From positions 2,356,001 to 2,420,000 of the forward strand of contig NZ_CP016094.1 of NCBI RefSeq assembly GCF_001746835.1: a stretch of DNA of 64,000 nucleotides, read 5' to 3'. This document shows positions 1 through 7,249 of this stretch, piece after piece (position 1 is the first letter of the stretch; each line of letters begins with the position of its first letter). Source of the DNA: Lacunisphaera limnophila. Its GTDB lineage: Bacteria > Verrucomicrobiota > Verrucomicrobiia > Opitutales > Opitutaceae. The translations under genes were made by a program, and so were the position numbers. The notes below the pieces were generated by a model. That model was not told the origin of the DNA and searched no databases. It saw only the letters and a list, made by a program, of their open reading frames with translations.

Positions 1-915
1 GAGAACGGAAGTCCGGGTGCGGAAGACAGGCCCCGGTGGGCACAGTATGCGTTGTATGAGGATTATCATGACACGATCGAACCGGCGCTGGCCGCGGCGG
101 GCCGGGTATTGGAGGAGGAACTGGGCCTGGTGGCGGCGGATAACCGACCGTATGTGGACACCGGCCCGGTGCTGGAGCGCGGGTGGGCGGCGCGGAGCGG
201 GCTCGGGTTCCGGGGCAAGAACGCGATGCTGATCTCGCGCACGCATGGCAACTGGCTGTTCCTGGCCTGCATCCTGACGCGGGGCGATATCGCCCCCGAC
301 GAACCCCTGCGGCCGGCGGCGGAGCGCCCCGGGAAGGAGGAGCCGGCGGGTTTGCTTTGTGGCAAATGCACGCGGTGCCTTGACGCGTGTCCGACCCAGG
401 CGTTCCCGGCCCCCGGGGTGGTCGATGCGCGGCGCTGCATTTCCTACCACACGATCGAGAACAAGGGCATCATCCCACGGGAGCTGCGGGCGGGCATCGG
501 CACGCGGATCTACGGGTGCGATGTTTGCCTCGAGGTCTGTCCGTGGAACCGGTTTGCCGCCGAGGGGCGGCGGCTGCTGTTGTCCGCGCGGGGTGACATC
601 GCGGAGCTCGCGCTGGCGGAGATCCTCGCGCTGAGCCCGGCGCGCTATGCGGAGGTGTTCCGGCGCACGCCGATCAAGCGGTTGAAGCTGACCGGGCTGC
701 TGCGCAACGCCTGTGTGGTGGCGGGCAACACCGGCGACCGCGCGCTGTTGCCGGCACTGGTGGCGCTGGCCGGGCATGAGTCCGCGGTGGTGCGGGCGCA
801 TGCGGTGTGGGCCGTGCAGAAAATCGCGGGAAACGGGGCGGACGGCCTGCTGGCCGCCGCGCGGGCCGGGGAGACGGACGCGGGCGTACTGGCGGAATAC
901 GCGGCCGGGGCTTAG
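1..915 (+). CDS. queG: Epoxyqueuosine reductase QueG, 5' end missing
   Basis: Iron-sulfur, cobalamin-dependent enzyme that reduces epoxyqueuosine to queuosine in the tRNA anticodon wobble position; cytoplasmic. The frame is open from the first base, so the gene starts left of the window; the TTG at 52 is only an internal codon, since the upstream codons (RWAQYALYEDYHD) match the family. Two ferredoxin-like cysteine clusters are visible: LLCGKCTRCLDACP (about 352-395) and YGCDVCLEVCPWN (about 511-549), the usual pair of 4Fe-4S sites. The last 70 or so residues are alanine-rich helical sequence resembling the HEAT-like tail of many QueG proteins. It converges on the thioesterase gene with a 7-base gap. 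Family assignment is firm. Confidence 0.94.
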   Translation, partial: ENGSPGAEDRPRWAQYALYEDYHDTIEPALAAAGRVLEEELGLVAADNRPYVDTGPVLERGWAARSGLGFRGKNAMLISRTHGNWLFLACILTRGDIAPDEPLRPAAERPGKEEPAGLLCGKCTRCLDACPTQAFPAPGVVDARRCISYHTIENKGIIPRELRAGIGTRIYGCDVCLEVCPWNRFAAEGRRLLLSARGDIAELALAEILALSPARYAEVFRRTPIKRLKLTGLLRNACVVAGNTGDRALLPALVALAGHESAVVRAHAVWAVQKIAGNGADGLLAAARAGETDAGVLAEYAAGA

Positions 916-922
916 ACCGGAC

Positions 923-1327
923 CTACGGGGCGAACAGTTCCTGCATCCGCGCGACCAGGGTGGCGGGAGGGCGGACGGGTTCACCGGCCTTGTTGATGAA
1001 GACGTGGGTGGTGAAACCGGTGACGAGCAGCTCGTCGCCGCGGCGGACTTCATACTCGAGATGGATCCGGAGCGAAGGGCGCTCCTTGAGCCGGGTGATG
1101 ATGGTGAGCGTGTCGTCGTAGAGGGCGGGGCGCTGGTATTTCACGCCGAGCTCGATCACGGGCAGCAGGTAGCCCTGGGACTCGAGCTCGCGGTAGGGGA
1201 AGCCGCATTCCTTGAGCAGGGTGGTGCGGCCGACCTCGAACCACGGCAGGTAATTGCCGTGGTAAACGATGCCCATCATGTCGGTTTCGGCGTAGCGGAC
1301 GGTGATCTGGGAGCGGGATTCGATCAT
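923..1327 (-). CDS. Acyl-CoA thioesterase, 4HBT/YbgC hot-dog family
   Basis: A 134-residue single hot-dog protein, the normal size for YbgC/4-hydroxybenzoyl-CoA thioesterases, which hydrolyse acyl-CoA or acyl-ACP thioesters in the cytoplasm. The signature RYAETDMMGIVYHGNY lies at residues 11-26, with the catalytic Asp at 16. The start codon overlaps the stop of the upstream GT4 gene by four bases (ATGA at 1324-1327), so the two are probably translated together. The lipid-type operon 1.3 kb away is divergent, so a role in trimming acyl chains for that pathway is possible but only inferred. The true substrate cannot be read from the sequence. Confidence 0.88.
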   Translation of the reverse strand: MIESRSQITVRYAETDMMGIVYHGNYLPWFEVGRTTLLKECGFPYRELESQGYLLPVIELGVKYQRPALYDDTLTIITRLKERPSLRIHLEYEVRRGDELLVTGFTTHVFINKAGEPVRPPATLVARMQELFAP

Positions 1328-2511
1328 GGTTCTGACGGGGGAGCGGGCGGCGGGGGCGGGCCAAAGAGGGCGAGGGCAGAGTCGTGCCAGGTGCGGGCGA
1401 GGGCACGGGTCCGCCCGGCCTCGCCGAAGCGACGGCGCAGGGCGGGGTCGGCCAGCAGGCGGGCGAAGGCCTGGGTGAGGCCCGGGCGGTCGCCGGGTTG
1501 CACCAGGAGGCCGGTCGCTTCATGGACGACCGCCTCGGGGACGCCGCCGATGTCATGGGCCACGATGGGCAGGCCGTGGGCGCCGGCCTCGAGGTAGACC
1601 AGACCGAAGCCCTCGACACTGTGTTTGTGGGGCATGCTGGTCATGGCAAAGATGTCGGCCTGCGCGTAGATGGCGCCCAGTTGGTCGTCGGGAATATCCC
1701 CGATGAACCGGACGGTGAAGCCCGCGGAAGCGGCGGCGGCGGTCAGCTGCCGGTCATAGTTTTCCTTCCCGTGACCGCCGACCAGCCAGTATTCGAGGGT
1801 GGCGCGTTGGGCGGCGGGCAGGGCCTGGAGGGCGTGGATGACCTCGAGTTGGCCCTTGCGCGGGTTAAGGCGTGCGACGGTGAGGATGATGGTGCGGGCC
1901 CCGGGCAGGGCGGCCGGGGCGGACTGCGTGAGGCGGAGGTCCGGGCGCAGGGCGCCCGGGGTGACGACGACCTTGGGTGCAGCGGTGGGGAAGTGTTTTT
2001 CCAGCAGGCGGCGGGCATAGTCGCTGACTACGCTGACCCGGTCGGTCTGGGCCAGCAGGTGGTTGGTGCTCCAGCGCAAAAGCCGGCGCGAACCCAGCCG
2101 CTGGATCTCGGAGCCATGGAAGGTGAGCAGCAGGCGGGCCGGCCGGATCGTGTCGAAATACTGCAGCAGCAGCATGGCGAGCAGGGGGCCGGGCTCCGGG
2201 ATGTAGAGGGTGGCGTTGTTCAGGCGGCGGGCGTGGCCCAGAAGCTCGCGGGCCATGCGCCATTGGCTGACCAAGCTGTGGTCGCCGGCGAGGGTCAGGC
2301 GGCGCACCTGAAACGGCCAGGCGGGTTCAAGCAGGCCAGCCGGGAGGGCGGGGGCCCAGACTTCCACCGCATAGCCCATGGCCGCGGCGGCCCGGCCCAT
2401 CTCCGCGGCGTACACGGCGATACCGCCGCGATGCGGAAAAAACTCGTGCGTGACGAGGATGAGCGGGGCCGGCACGGCGGCGGTGGGACTGGACCCCGGG
2501 GTCGTCGGCAT
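1324..2511 (-). CDS. GT4 family glycosyltransferase
   Basis: Probable retaining GT-B glycosyltransferase of 395 residues that transfers a sugar from a nucleotide donor at the cytoplasmic membrane face. After the chosen ATG the N-terminal Rossmann half begins LILVTHEFFPHRGGIAVYAA, with the glycine-rich acceptor-domain loop. The C-terminal half contains VARLNPRKGQ and the EX7E motif EGFGLVYLEAGAHGLP. An in-frame GTG at 2541 would add ten residues; the ATG at 2511 is preferred because the extra residues look like leader sequence. Its stop overlaps the thioesterase start. It is divergent from the ACP-dehydratase gene, so both may be controlled from 2512-2658. Donor and acceptor are unknown. Confidence 0.87.
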   Translation of the reverse strand: MPTTPGSSPTAAVPAPLILVTHEFFPHRGGIAVYAAEMGRAAAAMGYAVEVWAPALPAGLLEPAWPFQVRRLTLAGDHSLVSQWRMARELLGHARRLNNATLYIPEPGPLLAMLLLQYFDTIRPARLLLTFHGSEIQRLGSRRLLRWSTNHLLAQTDRVSVVSDYARRLLEKHFPTAAPKVVVTPGALRPDLRLTQSAPAALPGARTIILTVARLNPRKGQLEVIHALQALPAAQRATLEYWLVGGHGKENYDRQLTAAAASAGFTVRFIGDIPDDQLGAIYAQADIFAMTSMPHKHSVEGFGLVYLEAGAHGLPIVAHDIGGVPEAVVHEATGLLVQPGDRPGLTQAFARLLADPALRRRFGEAGRTRALARTWHDSALALFGPPPPPAPPSEP

Positions 2512-2589
2512 GGTTGTCAAAAGGGGATGAACATGAGGCACGGGATGCCGGAAAGGGGGATGTCGGCGGTCATACTCGGCCTAGTCAAC

Positions 2590-2648
2590 AAGCTTAATCA
2601 TCCGTGGCGTCTGCGTATTTTTACGAAACCCCGGGAAGGATTTTGAGG
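2590..2648 (+). promoter_or_regulatory. Candidate promoter and RBS for the lipid-type operon
   Basis: In the 147-base divergent gap, the AT-richer patch holds TATTTT (2616-2621), a weak -10-like hexamer, with TTAATC (2594-2599) 16 bases upstream as a poor -35. GAGG at 2645-2648 lies ten bases before the ATG at 2659 and is a usable Shine-Dalgarno sequence. The stretch about 2599-2617 (CATCCGTGGCGTCTGCGT) resembles one arm of the inverted repeats at 11237 and 13703, so it may be a decayed single arm. All assignments are by eye. Confidence 0.3.
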
Positions 2649-2658
2649 TTTACATGTC

Positions 2659-3648
2659 ATGTCCCCGCAACAATCTGTTTCACTAATGGCACAGTCAGTT
2701 AACAACCCCTCAGGGGTCACCCTCAAGCCGTTTACGGCGGAAGACGATAACAACTTGAGAGAGTCGCTTAAGCGCTGTTCTGCGGCTACTTATGAAGCGG
2801 CAGCCCAATTTCGCAAGACGGGTAATACGGAGCATCTGCCGGCCATTGTTCTGGGTATCATCGAGCGTTACGTGGAGCCGGACCTGCGCGCCAAATTGAA
2901 GGATGCTGATGATGATCTGCGGATTATCGAGGATCTGGGCATTGATTCCCTGACGATGATGGAAATCGTCGTGCTAGTGGAGGATGTACTCCAGATGACC
3001 ATCAACAACGAGGAGCTGCGGCACCTGCGTACGGTCGGCGACGTGAAGACTTTCATTGAGTACAAGGTTCGCGGTCTCCCGCTGCCCAAGCCGACGAAGT
3101 TCATCCCGATCGAGCAGATCGTGTCGGTCATGCCCATCCAGCCCCCGTTCCTTTTCCTGGGCGAGGCCTCGGTGAGTGCGCATGGCGCCAACGCCAAGTA
3201 CAAGATCAGCGGCCAGGAGTTCTTCCTGCAGGGTCATTTCAAGGACAACCCGGTGTTGCCGGCCTCCATCATGCTGGAGGCGTTGGGCCAGCTGGCCGTG
3301 CTGTTCCTCCTGGAGGGGCAGGTGGGCGAGGGCGGCAAGACCGTCGATCACCGCACCATTTTCTTCACCTCCTGCGAGGGGGTGCGTTGCCACCGCATCT
3401 GCCGGCCGGGCGATGTGCTCAGTCTTTCGATCAAGCCCAAGCGGCTCAAGTCCCCCCTGGCCACGTTTGAGGGCCAGATCCGGGTCGGACAGGAGAAGGC
3501 CGCGATCGCCGAGGAAATCACGCTGACGTTCGCGTATGCCGAGGAAGTCGCCCAGCCGACCATCCCGCAGGTTTCCGTGGCGCCCGCCGAGCAGCCCGTG
3601 GCGGTCAGTCCGGTCAAGCCGAAGGCCAAGACCGCGGCCAGCGCCTGA
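2659..3648 (+). CDS. Acyl carrier protein fused to FabZ-like dehydratase
   Basis: A 329-residue fusion. Residues about 60-135 form an acyl carrier domain with the phosphopantetheine site DLGIDSLTMMEI, Ser97 being the attachment residue. Residues about 145-290 form a hot-dog 3-hydroxyacyl-ACP dehydratase domain with GHFKDNPVLPASIMLEALGQ (192-211), whose His193 and Glu207 match the FabZ catalytic pair. A Pro/Ala/Lys-rich tail follows. The housekeeping ACP and FabZ are normally separate small proteins, so this fusion probably serves a dedicated acyl chain. It heads a same-strand run with a beta-ketoacyl synthase, an SDR and an MGDG-type glycosyltransferase. The start at 2659 follows GAGG; M10 (2686) is the alternative. 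Confidence 0.88.
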   Translation: MSPQQSVSLMAQSVNNPSGVTLKPFTAEDDNNLRESLKRCSAATYEAAAQFRKTGNTEHLPAIVLGIIERYVEPDLRAKLKDADDDLRIIEDLGIDSLTMMEIVVLVEDVLQMTINNEELRHLRTVGDVKTFIEYKVRGLPLPKPTKFIPIEQIVSVMPIQPPFLFLGEASVSAHGANAKYKISGQEFFLQGHFKDNPVLPASIMLEALGQLAVLFLLEGQVGEGGKTVDHRTIFFTSCEGVRCHRICRPGDVLSLSIKPKRLKSPLATFEGQIRVGQEKAAIAEEITLTFAYAEEVAQPTIPQVSVAPAEQPVAVSPVKPKAKTAASA

Positions 3649-3739
3649 GTGGCCCGGTGATTGACCCCCGGCGCAAAACGCGCCTTGCTCGACGCTGTCG
3701 TGTCCGTGCGATTCCGCGCGGAGGCGCAGCCTGACCCTC

Positions 3740-4999
3740 ATGCGGAAAGTATACATCACCGGCGTCGGATTCATCACCAGTATCGGCAACGATGCCGCCA
3801 CCGTGGCCGAAAGCCTGCGGGAACTGCGGCATGGAATCGTGCAATACCCGCCCTTCCAGAAGCCGGACATCCCGGTCAAGGTGGCGGCCCCGATCCGGGA
3901 TTTCCAGACCGACACGACCGACCAGGAGGACTGGGTTTTCCCCGCCCGCTACCGCATCAAGCGCGAACTGCTGCGCGGCATGGCGCCCCACGGGGTTTAC
4001 GCCTACTGCGCCATGCAGCAGGCCGTCGAGGATGCGAAGCTGACCGAGGCGGACATCTCCAATCCCGGTACCGGGCTTTACGCCGCCTCCGCCGGTTCAC
4101 CCTTCCTGCTCGGCCACCACCTGGAGCGCATGCGCAAGGTGGGCGTGATGCGCTGCCCGCCCCTCGGCGTGGTCGCCTCGATCTCCGGCACGATCAATTT
4201 CAACCTCGTCTCGCACTTTCGCATCAAAGGCGCCTCGACGGGTTTCTCGTCGGCCTGCGCCTCGTCGGCGCACGCACTCGGTTTTGCCTATGACGAGATC
4301 GCGCTCGGCCGGCAGCAGCGCATGTTCGTGGTCGGGGCCGAGGATGGCAACGTCGAGAGCATCCTGCCCTTCGCGGGCATGCGCGCGCTATCGCTGCAGA
4401 GCGATCCCTCCGTGGCGTCGCGGCCCTTTGACGTGGCGCGGGATGGTTTTGTCGGCACCGGCGGCGCCACTGTGCTGGTGATGGAAAGCGAGGAGGAGGT
4501 GAACCGGCGCGGCGTTACCCCTTACGGCGAGGTGGCCGGCTGGGGGCAGGCCTCGGATGGCCACAATGTCGCGATCTCCCATCCCGAGGGCGAGGGCCTG
4601 CGCCTCGCCATCGAGAACGCCCTGAAATATGCCGAGGTCGCACCGGACGAGGTGGACTACGTGAACGCCCACGCGACCTCGACGCCGATTGGCGACATTT
4701 CGGAGACGAAGGCGCTCAAGGCCATCTTCAAGGGCAATCCCTCGCGACCGGCGGTCAGCAGCACCAAGGCCCTGACCGGCCACGGGCTGTCGCTGGCCGG
4801 CGCGATGGAAGCCGGATTCTGCGCCCTCGCCATGAAGGAGGGGTTTATTCCCGGCTCGGCCCACATCACGAACCTCGATCCCGCGTGCGCCGGGCTGAAC
4901 ATCATCCGCGCCACGCTCCCGCAGCGGCCCAACGTGGTGATGAGCAACAGCAGCGGCTTTGGCGGCGCCAACGTCTGCCTCGTGTTCCGGGCCGTCTGA
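3740..4999 (+). CDS. Beta-ketoacyl-ACP synthase, KAS I/II (FabF-like)
   Basis: A 419-residue thiolase-fold condensing enzyme that extends an acyl chain with malonyl-ACP. The Cys-His-His triad is intact: Cys173 in SSACASSAHALG, His311 in NAHATSTPIGD and His348 in KALTGHGLSLAGA. The C-terminal glycine-rich SNSSGFGGANVCLVF is also typical. Length matches FabF. The gap of 91 bases after the ACP-FabZ fusion shows no convincing terminator, and the SDR gene follows after five bases, which supports one operon. The N-terminal region (residues 40-80) diverges from FabF, and a loop around 120-160 is unusual, so a specialised chain is more likely than housekeeping synthesis. Chain length is unknown. Confidence 0.92.
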   Translation: MRKVYITGVGFITSIGNDAATVAESLRELRHGIVQYPPFQKPDIPVKVAAPIRDFQTDTTDQEDWVFPARYRIKRELLRGMAPHGVYAYCAMQQAVEDAKLTEADISNPGTGLYAASAGSPFLLGHHLERMRKVGVMRCPPLGVVASISGTINFNLVSHFRIKGASTGFSSACASSAHALGFAYDEIALGRQQRMFVVGAEDGNVESILPFAGMRALSLQSDPSVASRPFDVARDGFVGTGGATVLVMESEEEVNRRGVTPYGEVAGWGQASDGHNVAISHPEGEGLRLAIENALKYAEVAPDEVDYVNAHATSTPIGDISETKALKAIFKGNPSRPAVSSTKALTGHGLSLAGAMEAGFCALAMKEGFIPGSAHITNLDPACAGLNIIRATLPQRPNVVMSNSSGFGGANVCLVFRAV

Positions 5000-5004
5000 C
5001 GCGC

Positions 5005-5838
5005 ATGAGCGCCGGCGCACTTTCCTCCCGCTACCGTTCGGCGTTCGTCACCGGCGCCAGCACGGGGCTGGGGCTGGCGTTCACCGAGATGCTGCTGGCC
5101 GAGGGGGTGGAGGTCTGGGGCACCGCGCGCGACGCGGCGCGCCTGGCCCCGCGGCCGGGGTTTCACCCGGTCACGCTCGATCTCACCGACGGGCCGGCGG
5201 CCGAGCAGGTTTTCCTGGCGGCGGACCGGGCGGCCGGCGGGTTCGACCTGGTGATCAACAACGCGGGCTTCGGCGCCTTCGGTTCGTTTGCGCACACCGA
5301 CTTTGCGGTCTGGGAGCACCAATTCCAGGTGATGCTGGTGAACACGGCGCGGCTCAGTCACGCGGCCCTGCGCGGCCTGCGGGCGCGGCGGCGCGGCGCG
5401 TTGGTCAACATCTCGTCCATCGCCGGGGAGTTCGGGATGCCGTACCAAGCGGTGTACAATGCGGTGAAAGCGGGCCTGTCCGCCTTGAACGAGAGCCTCA
5501 TGCAGGAAGTGAAGGACACGGGCGTCGCCGTGATTGATTTCCGACCGGGCGACTACCGCACGGATTTCGAGGGCTCGGTGCGGCGGCCTGAGCAATCCGG
5601 GCTCGAGGCGCGGGATGCCGGCCGCATGGCGCGCGCCTGGGCGGCCTTCGAGGCGATGATGCGCACGGGCCCCGCGCCGGCGCATGCGGCCGCGTCGTTG
5701 CGGCGGGCCTTGCTCCGCGGTCGCAGCGGCACCGTACGCACCGGCCGGTTCTTCCAGGCGGACCTCGGGCCGTTCCTGGCCCGGTTCGCCCCGCTGGGGT
5801 TGAAGCGGTGGATCCTGGAGAAATATTTTGGTTTATGA
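5005..5838 (+). CDS. Classical SDR-family oxidoreductase
   Basis: A 277-residue short-chain dehydrogenase. The nucleotide-binding TGASTGLG is at residues 16-23, NNAG at 85-88, the catalytic Ser138 in NISSIAGE and YNAVK at 151-155 supply the Ser-Tyr-Lys triad. The ATG at 5005 is chosen because the Rossmann strand starts ten residues later and it lies five bases after the synthase stop. In this setting a 3-ketoacyl-ACP reductase role would complete the cycle with the condensing enzyme and dehydratase, but the C-terminal half (residues 190-277) is longer and more basic than in FabG and resembles membrane-associated lipid reductases. The exact substrate is therefore uncertain. Confidence 0.87.
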   Translation: MSAGALSSRYRSAFVTGASTGLGLAFTEMLLAEGVEVWGTARDAARLAPRPGFHPVTLDLTDGPAAEQVFLAADRAAGGFDLVINNAGFGAFGSFAHTDFAVWEHQFQVMLVNTARLSHAALRGLRARRRGALVNISSIAGEFGMPYQAVYNAVKAGLSALNESLMQEVKDTGVAVIDFRPGDYRTDFEGSVRRPEQSGLEARDAGRMARAWAAFEAMMRTGPAPAHAAASLRRALLRGRSGTVRTGRFFQADLGPFLARFAPLGLKRWILEKYFGL

Positions 5839-5890
5839 ATCACTCCGGGCACCCCTTGTCGGCCGGTCGGTGTCAAGTTGCCCTCACCCC

Positions 5891-7129
5891 ATGACGCGCG
5901 TCCGCATCCTTGTCCTCACCTCCAGCACCGGCGCCGGCCACGACACGCGGGCGCAGGCCTTTGCGGAGTGGTGCTTCGAGCTTTACCGGCACAACGTCGA
6001 TGTACGGATCGAGCAGATGCTCGAGAAGTCCTCGGGGCTGTTCAGCCTGGGGGTGCGGTTCTACAACTGGATCCAGCAGAAATCCCCTTGGATCCACAAG
6101 GCCTTCTTCCTGCTGGTCGAGTTGCTCAGCCTGCTCAACCGCCGGTCGGTGGCGATTGGCCGGGGGTACTACGAGCAGGTGCTGCGGGAATACCGGCCGC
6201 ACCTCGTGTTCAGCGTGCATGATTGCCTGAACCGCGGTTATTTCCAGACGGCGCGCCGGATCCTGGGCGCCGACAAGGTGCGGTGCGCCACCTATTGCGG
6301 CGAGTTTTCCGGCGGCTTCGGCTATAGCATCAACTGGGTGGAGCCCTCGGCCGATCTCTACATTTCGCGCACGGCCACGGCCCGGGACTATGCGGTGAAG
6401 CTGGGCATGCCGCCGGAGCGCACGCGGGTGCGGGGTTACCTCATGCAACCGCGGCAGCACCTCGGCTTCATGTCGCCCGCCGAGCGGCACGCGTACCTGG
6501 AGCACGAGCTCGAGCTGCGGCCCGACCGGTTCACGGTGTTCCTGGCGACCGGCGGCAACGGCGCCAACAACCACCTGAGCCTGCTGGAACAGCTGCTGCC
6601 GTTCGCCGACCGCGTGCAGGCGGTCGTCATCTGCGGCAAGAACCGCGAGGTGTACAACCAGGTGCTGCACTGGCGCATCGAGCATCCGCAGCTGCCCTGT
6701 TTCCTGGACGGTTACTCCGAGGCTGTGCACCTGCTCATGCAGGTCAGCGATGTGATCGTGACGCGCGGCGGCACGACCTCGTGTGCGAAAGCCCTGCATT
6801 TCCGGTGCCCGATCCTGTTCAATGCCATCGGCGGCGTCATGCCGCAGGAGTCGCTGACGGTGAAGTTCTTTAACCGCGGGGCCGGCGTGCCGCTGATCGA
6901 CCGTCCCGCCGACCTCGGCCGGGTCGTCGCCGGCTGGCTGGCGGATCGCTCCAGCTACGTGCGTTTCCGGGACGATTTCCGTAATCTGCGTTATGAGGAG
7001 GATCCCACGCTGGTGATCACCGAGCTGGTGAACCTGGCGCAGGAGGTGGCCCACACGAACCATCGGCCCGGCCCGTTTCCGCAAAAGCCGCGGCGCCGCG
7101 CGGAGGAAGAGGGTGAGCCGATTTACTAG
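5891..7129 (+). CDS. MGDG-synthase/MurG-like glycosyltransferase (probably lipid glycosylation)
   Basis: A 412-residue GT-B protein related to monogalactosyldiacylglycerol synthases and processive diacylglycerol glucosyltransferases, which put sugars on lipid acceptors at the inner membrane. The N-terminus has the family loop TSSTGAGHDTRAQAF (residues 10-24) for membrane-lipid binding. The donor half has FLATGGNGANNH, and TRGGTTSCAKALHFRCPIL followed by PQES, matching the GG-T-x-EAL and PGQEE motifs. The usual Glu of EAL reads as Lys here. The in-frame upstream start at 5828 overlaps the SDR gene; ATG 5891 is preferred because the fold begins at its fourth residue. As the last gene of the lipid run it probably glycosylates the product. 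Nucleotide sugar unknown. Confidence 0.82.
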   Translation: MTRVRILVLTSSTGAGHDTRAQAFAEWCFELYRHNVDVRIEQMLEKSSGLFSLGVRFYNWIQQKSPWIHKAFFLLVELLSLLNRRSVAIGRGYYEQVLREYRPHLVFSVHDCLNRGYFQTARRILGADKVRCATYCGEFSGGFGYSINWVEPSADLYISRTATARDYAVKLGMPPERTRVRGYLMQPRQHLGFMSPAERHAYLEHELELRPDRFTVFLATGGNGANNHLSLLEQLLPFADRVQAVVICGKNREVYNQVLHWRIEHPQLPCFLDGYSEAVHLLMQVSDVIVTRGGTTSCAKALHFRCPILFNAIGGVMPQESLTVKFFNRGAGVPLIDRPADLGRVVAGWLADRSSYVRFRDDFRNLRYEEDPTLVITELVNLAQEVAHTNHRPGPFPQKPRRRAEEEGEPIY

Positions 7130-7198
7130 AGCGGCTTGATTTGAGCTGTGGCCGGGGTCGGGGACCGCGGCCCGTGCCGGTGCCTCGGTCGCGTTCGT

Positions 7199-7217
7199 CC
7201 GGGGTCAACGACCCCGG
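7199..7217. terminator. GC-rich hairpin between convergent genes
   Basis: CCGGGGTC, a three-base loop AAC, and GACCCCGG form a perfect 8-bp stem between the MGDG-type glycosyltransferase and the convergent GH43 gene. No T tract follows on either strand, so it is either a weak bidirectional terminator or a repeat element. The hairpin at 14870-14891 shares the GGGGT/ACCCC core. Confidence 0.45.
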
Positions 7218-7249
7218 CTCCAGTATTGCTGAAACCGCGGCAGTCCGGT

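Noticed and set aside
2659-7129. Classical aryl polyene or flexirubin cluster
   Set aside because: Too few genes; no AMP ligase, LolA-like, MMPL or ammonia-lyase gene is nearby.
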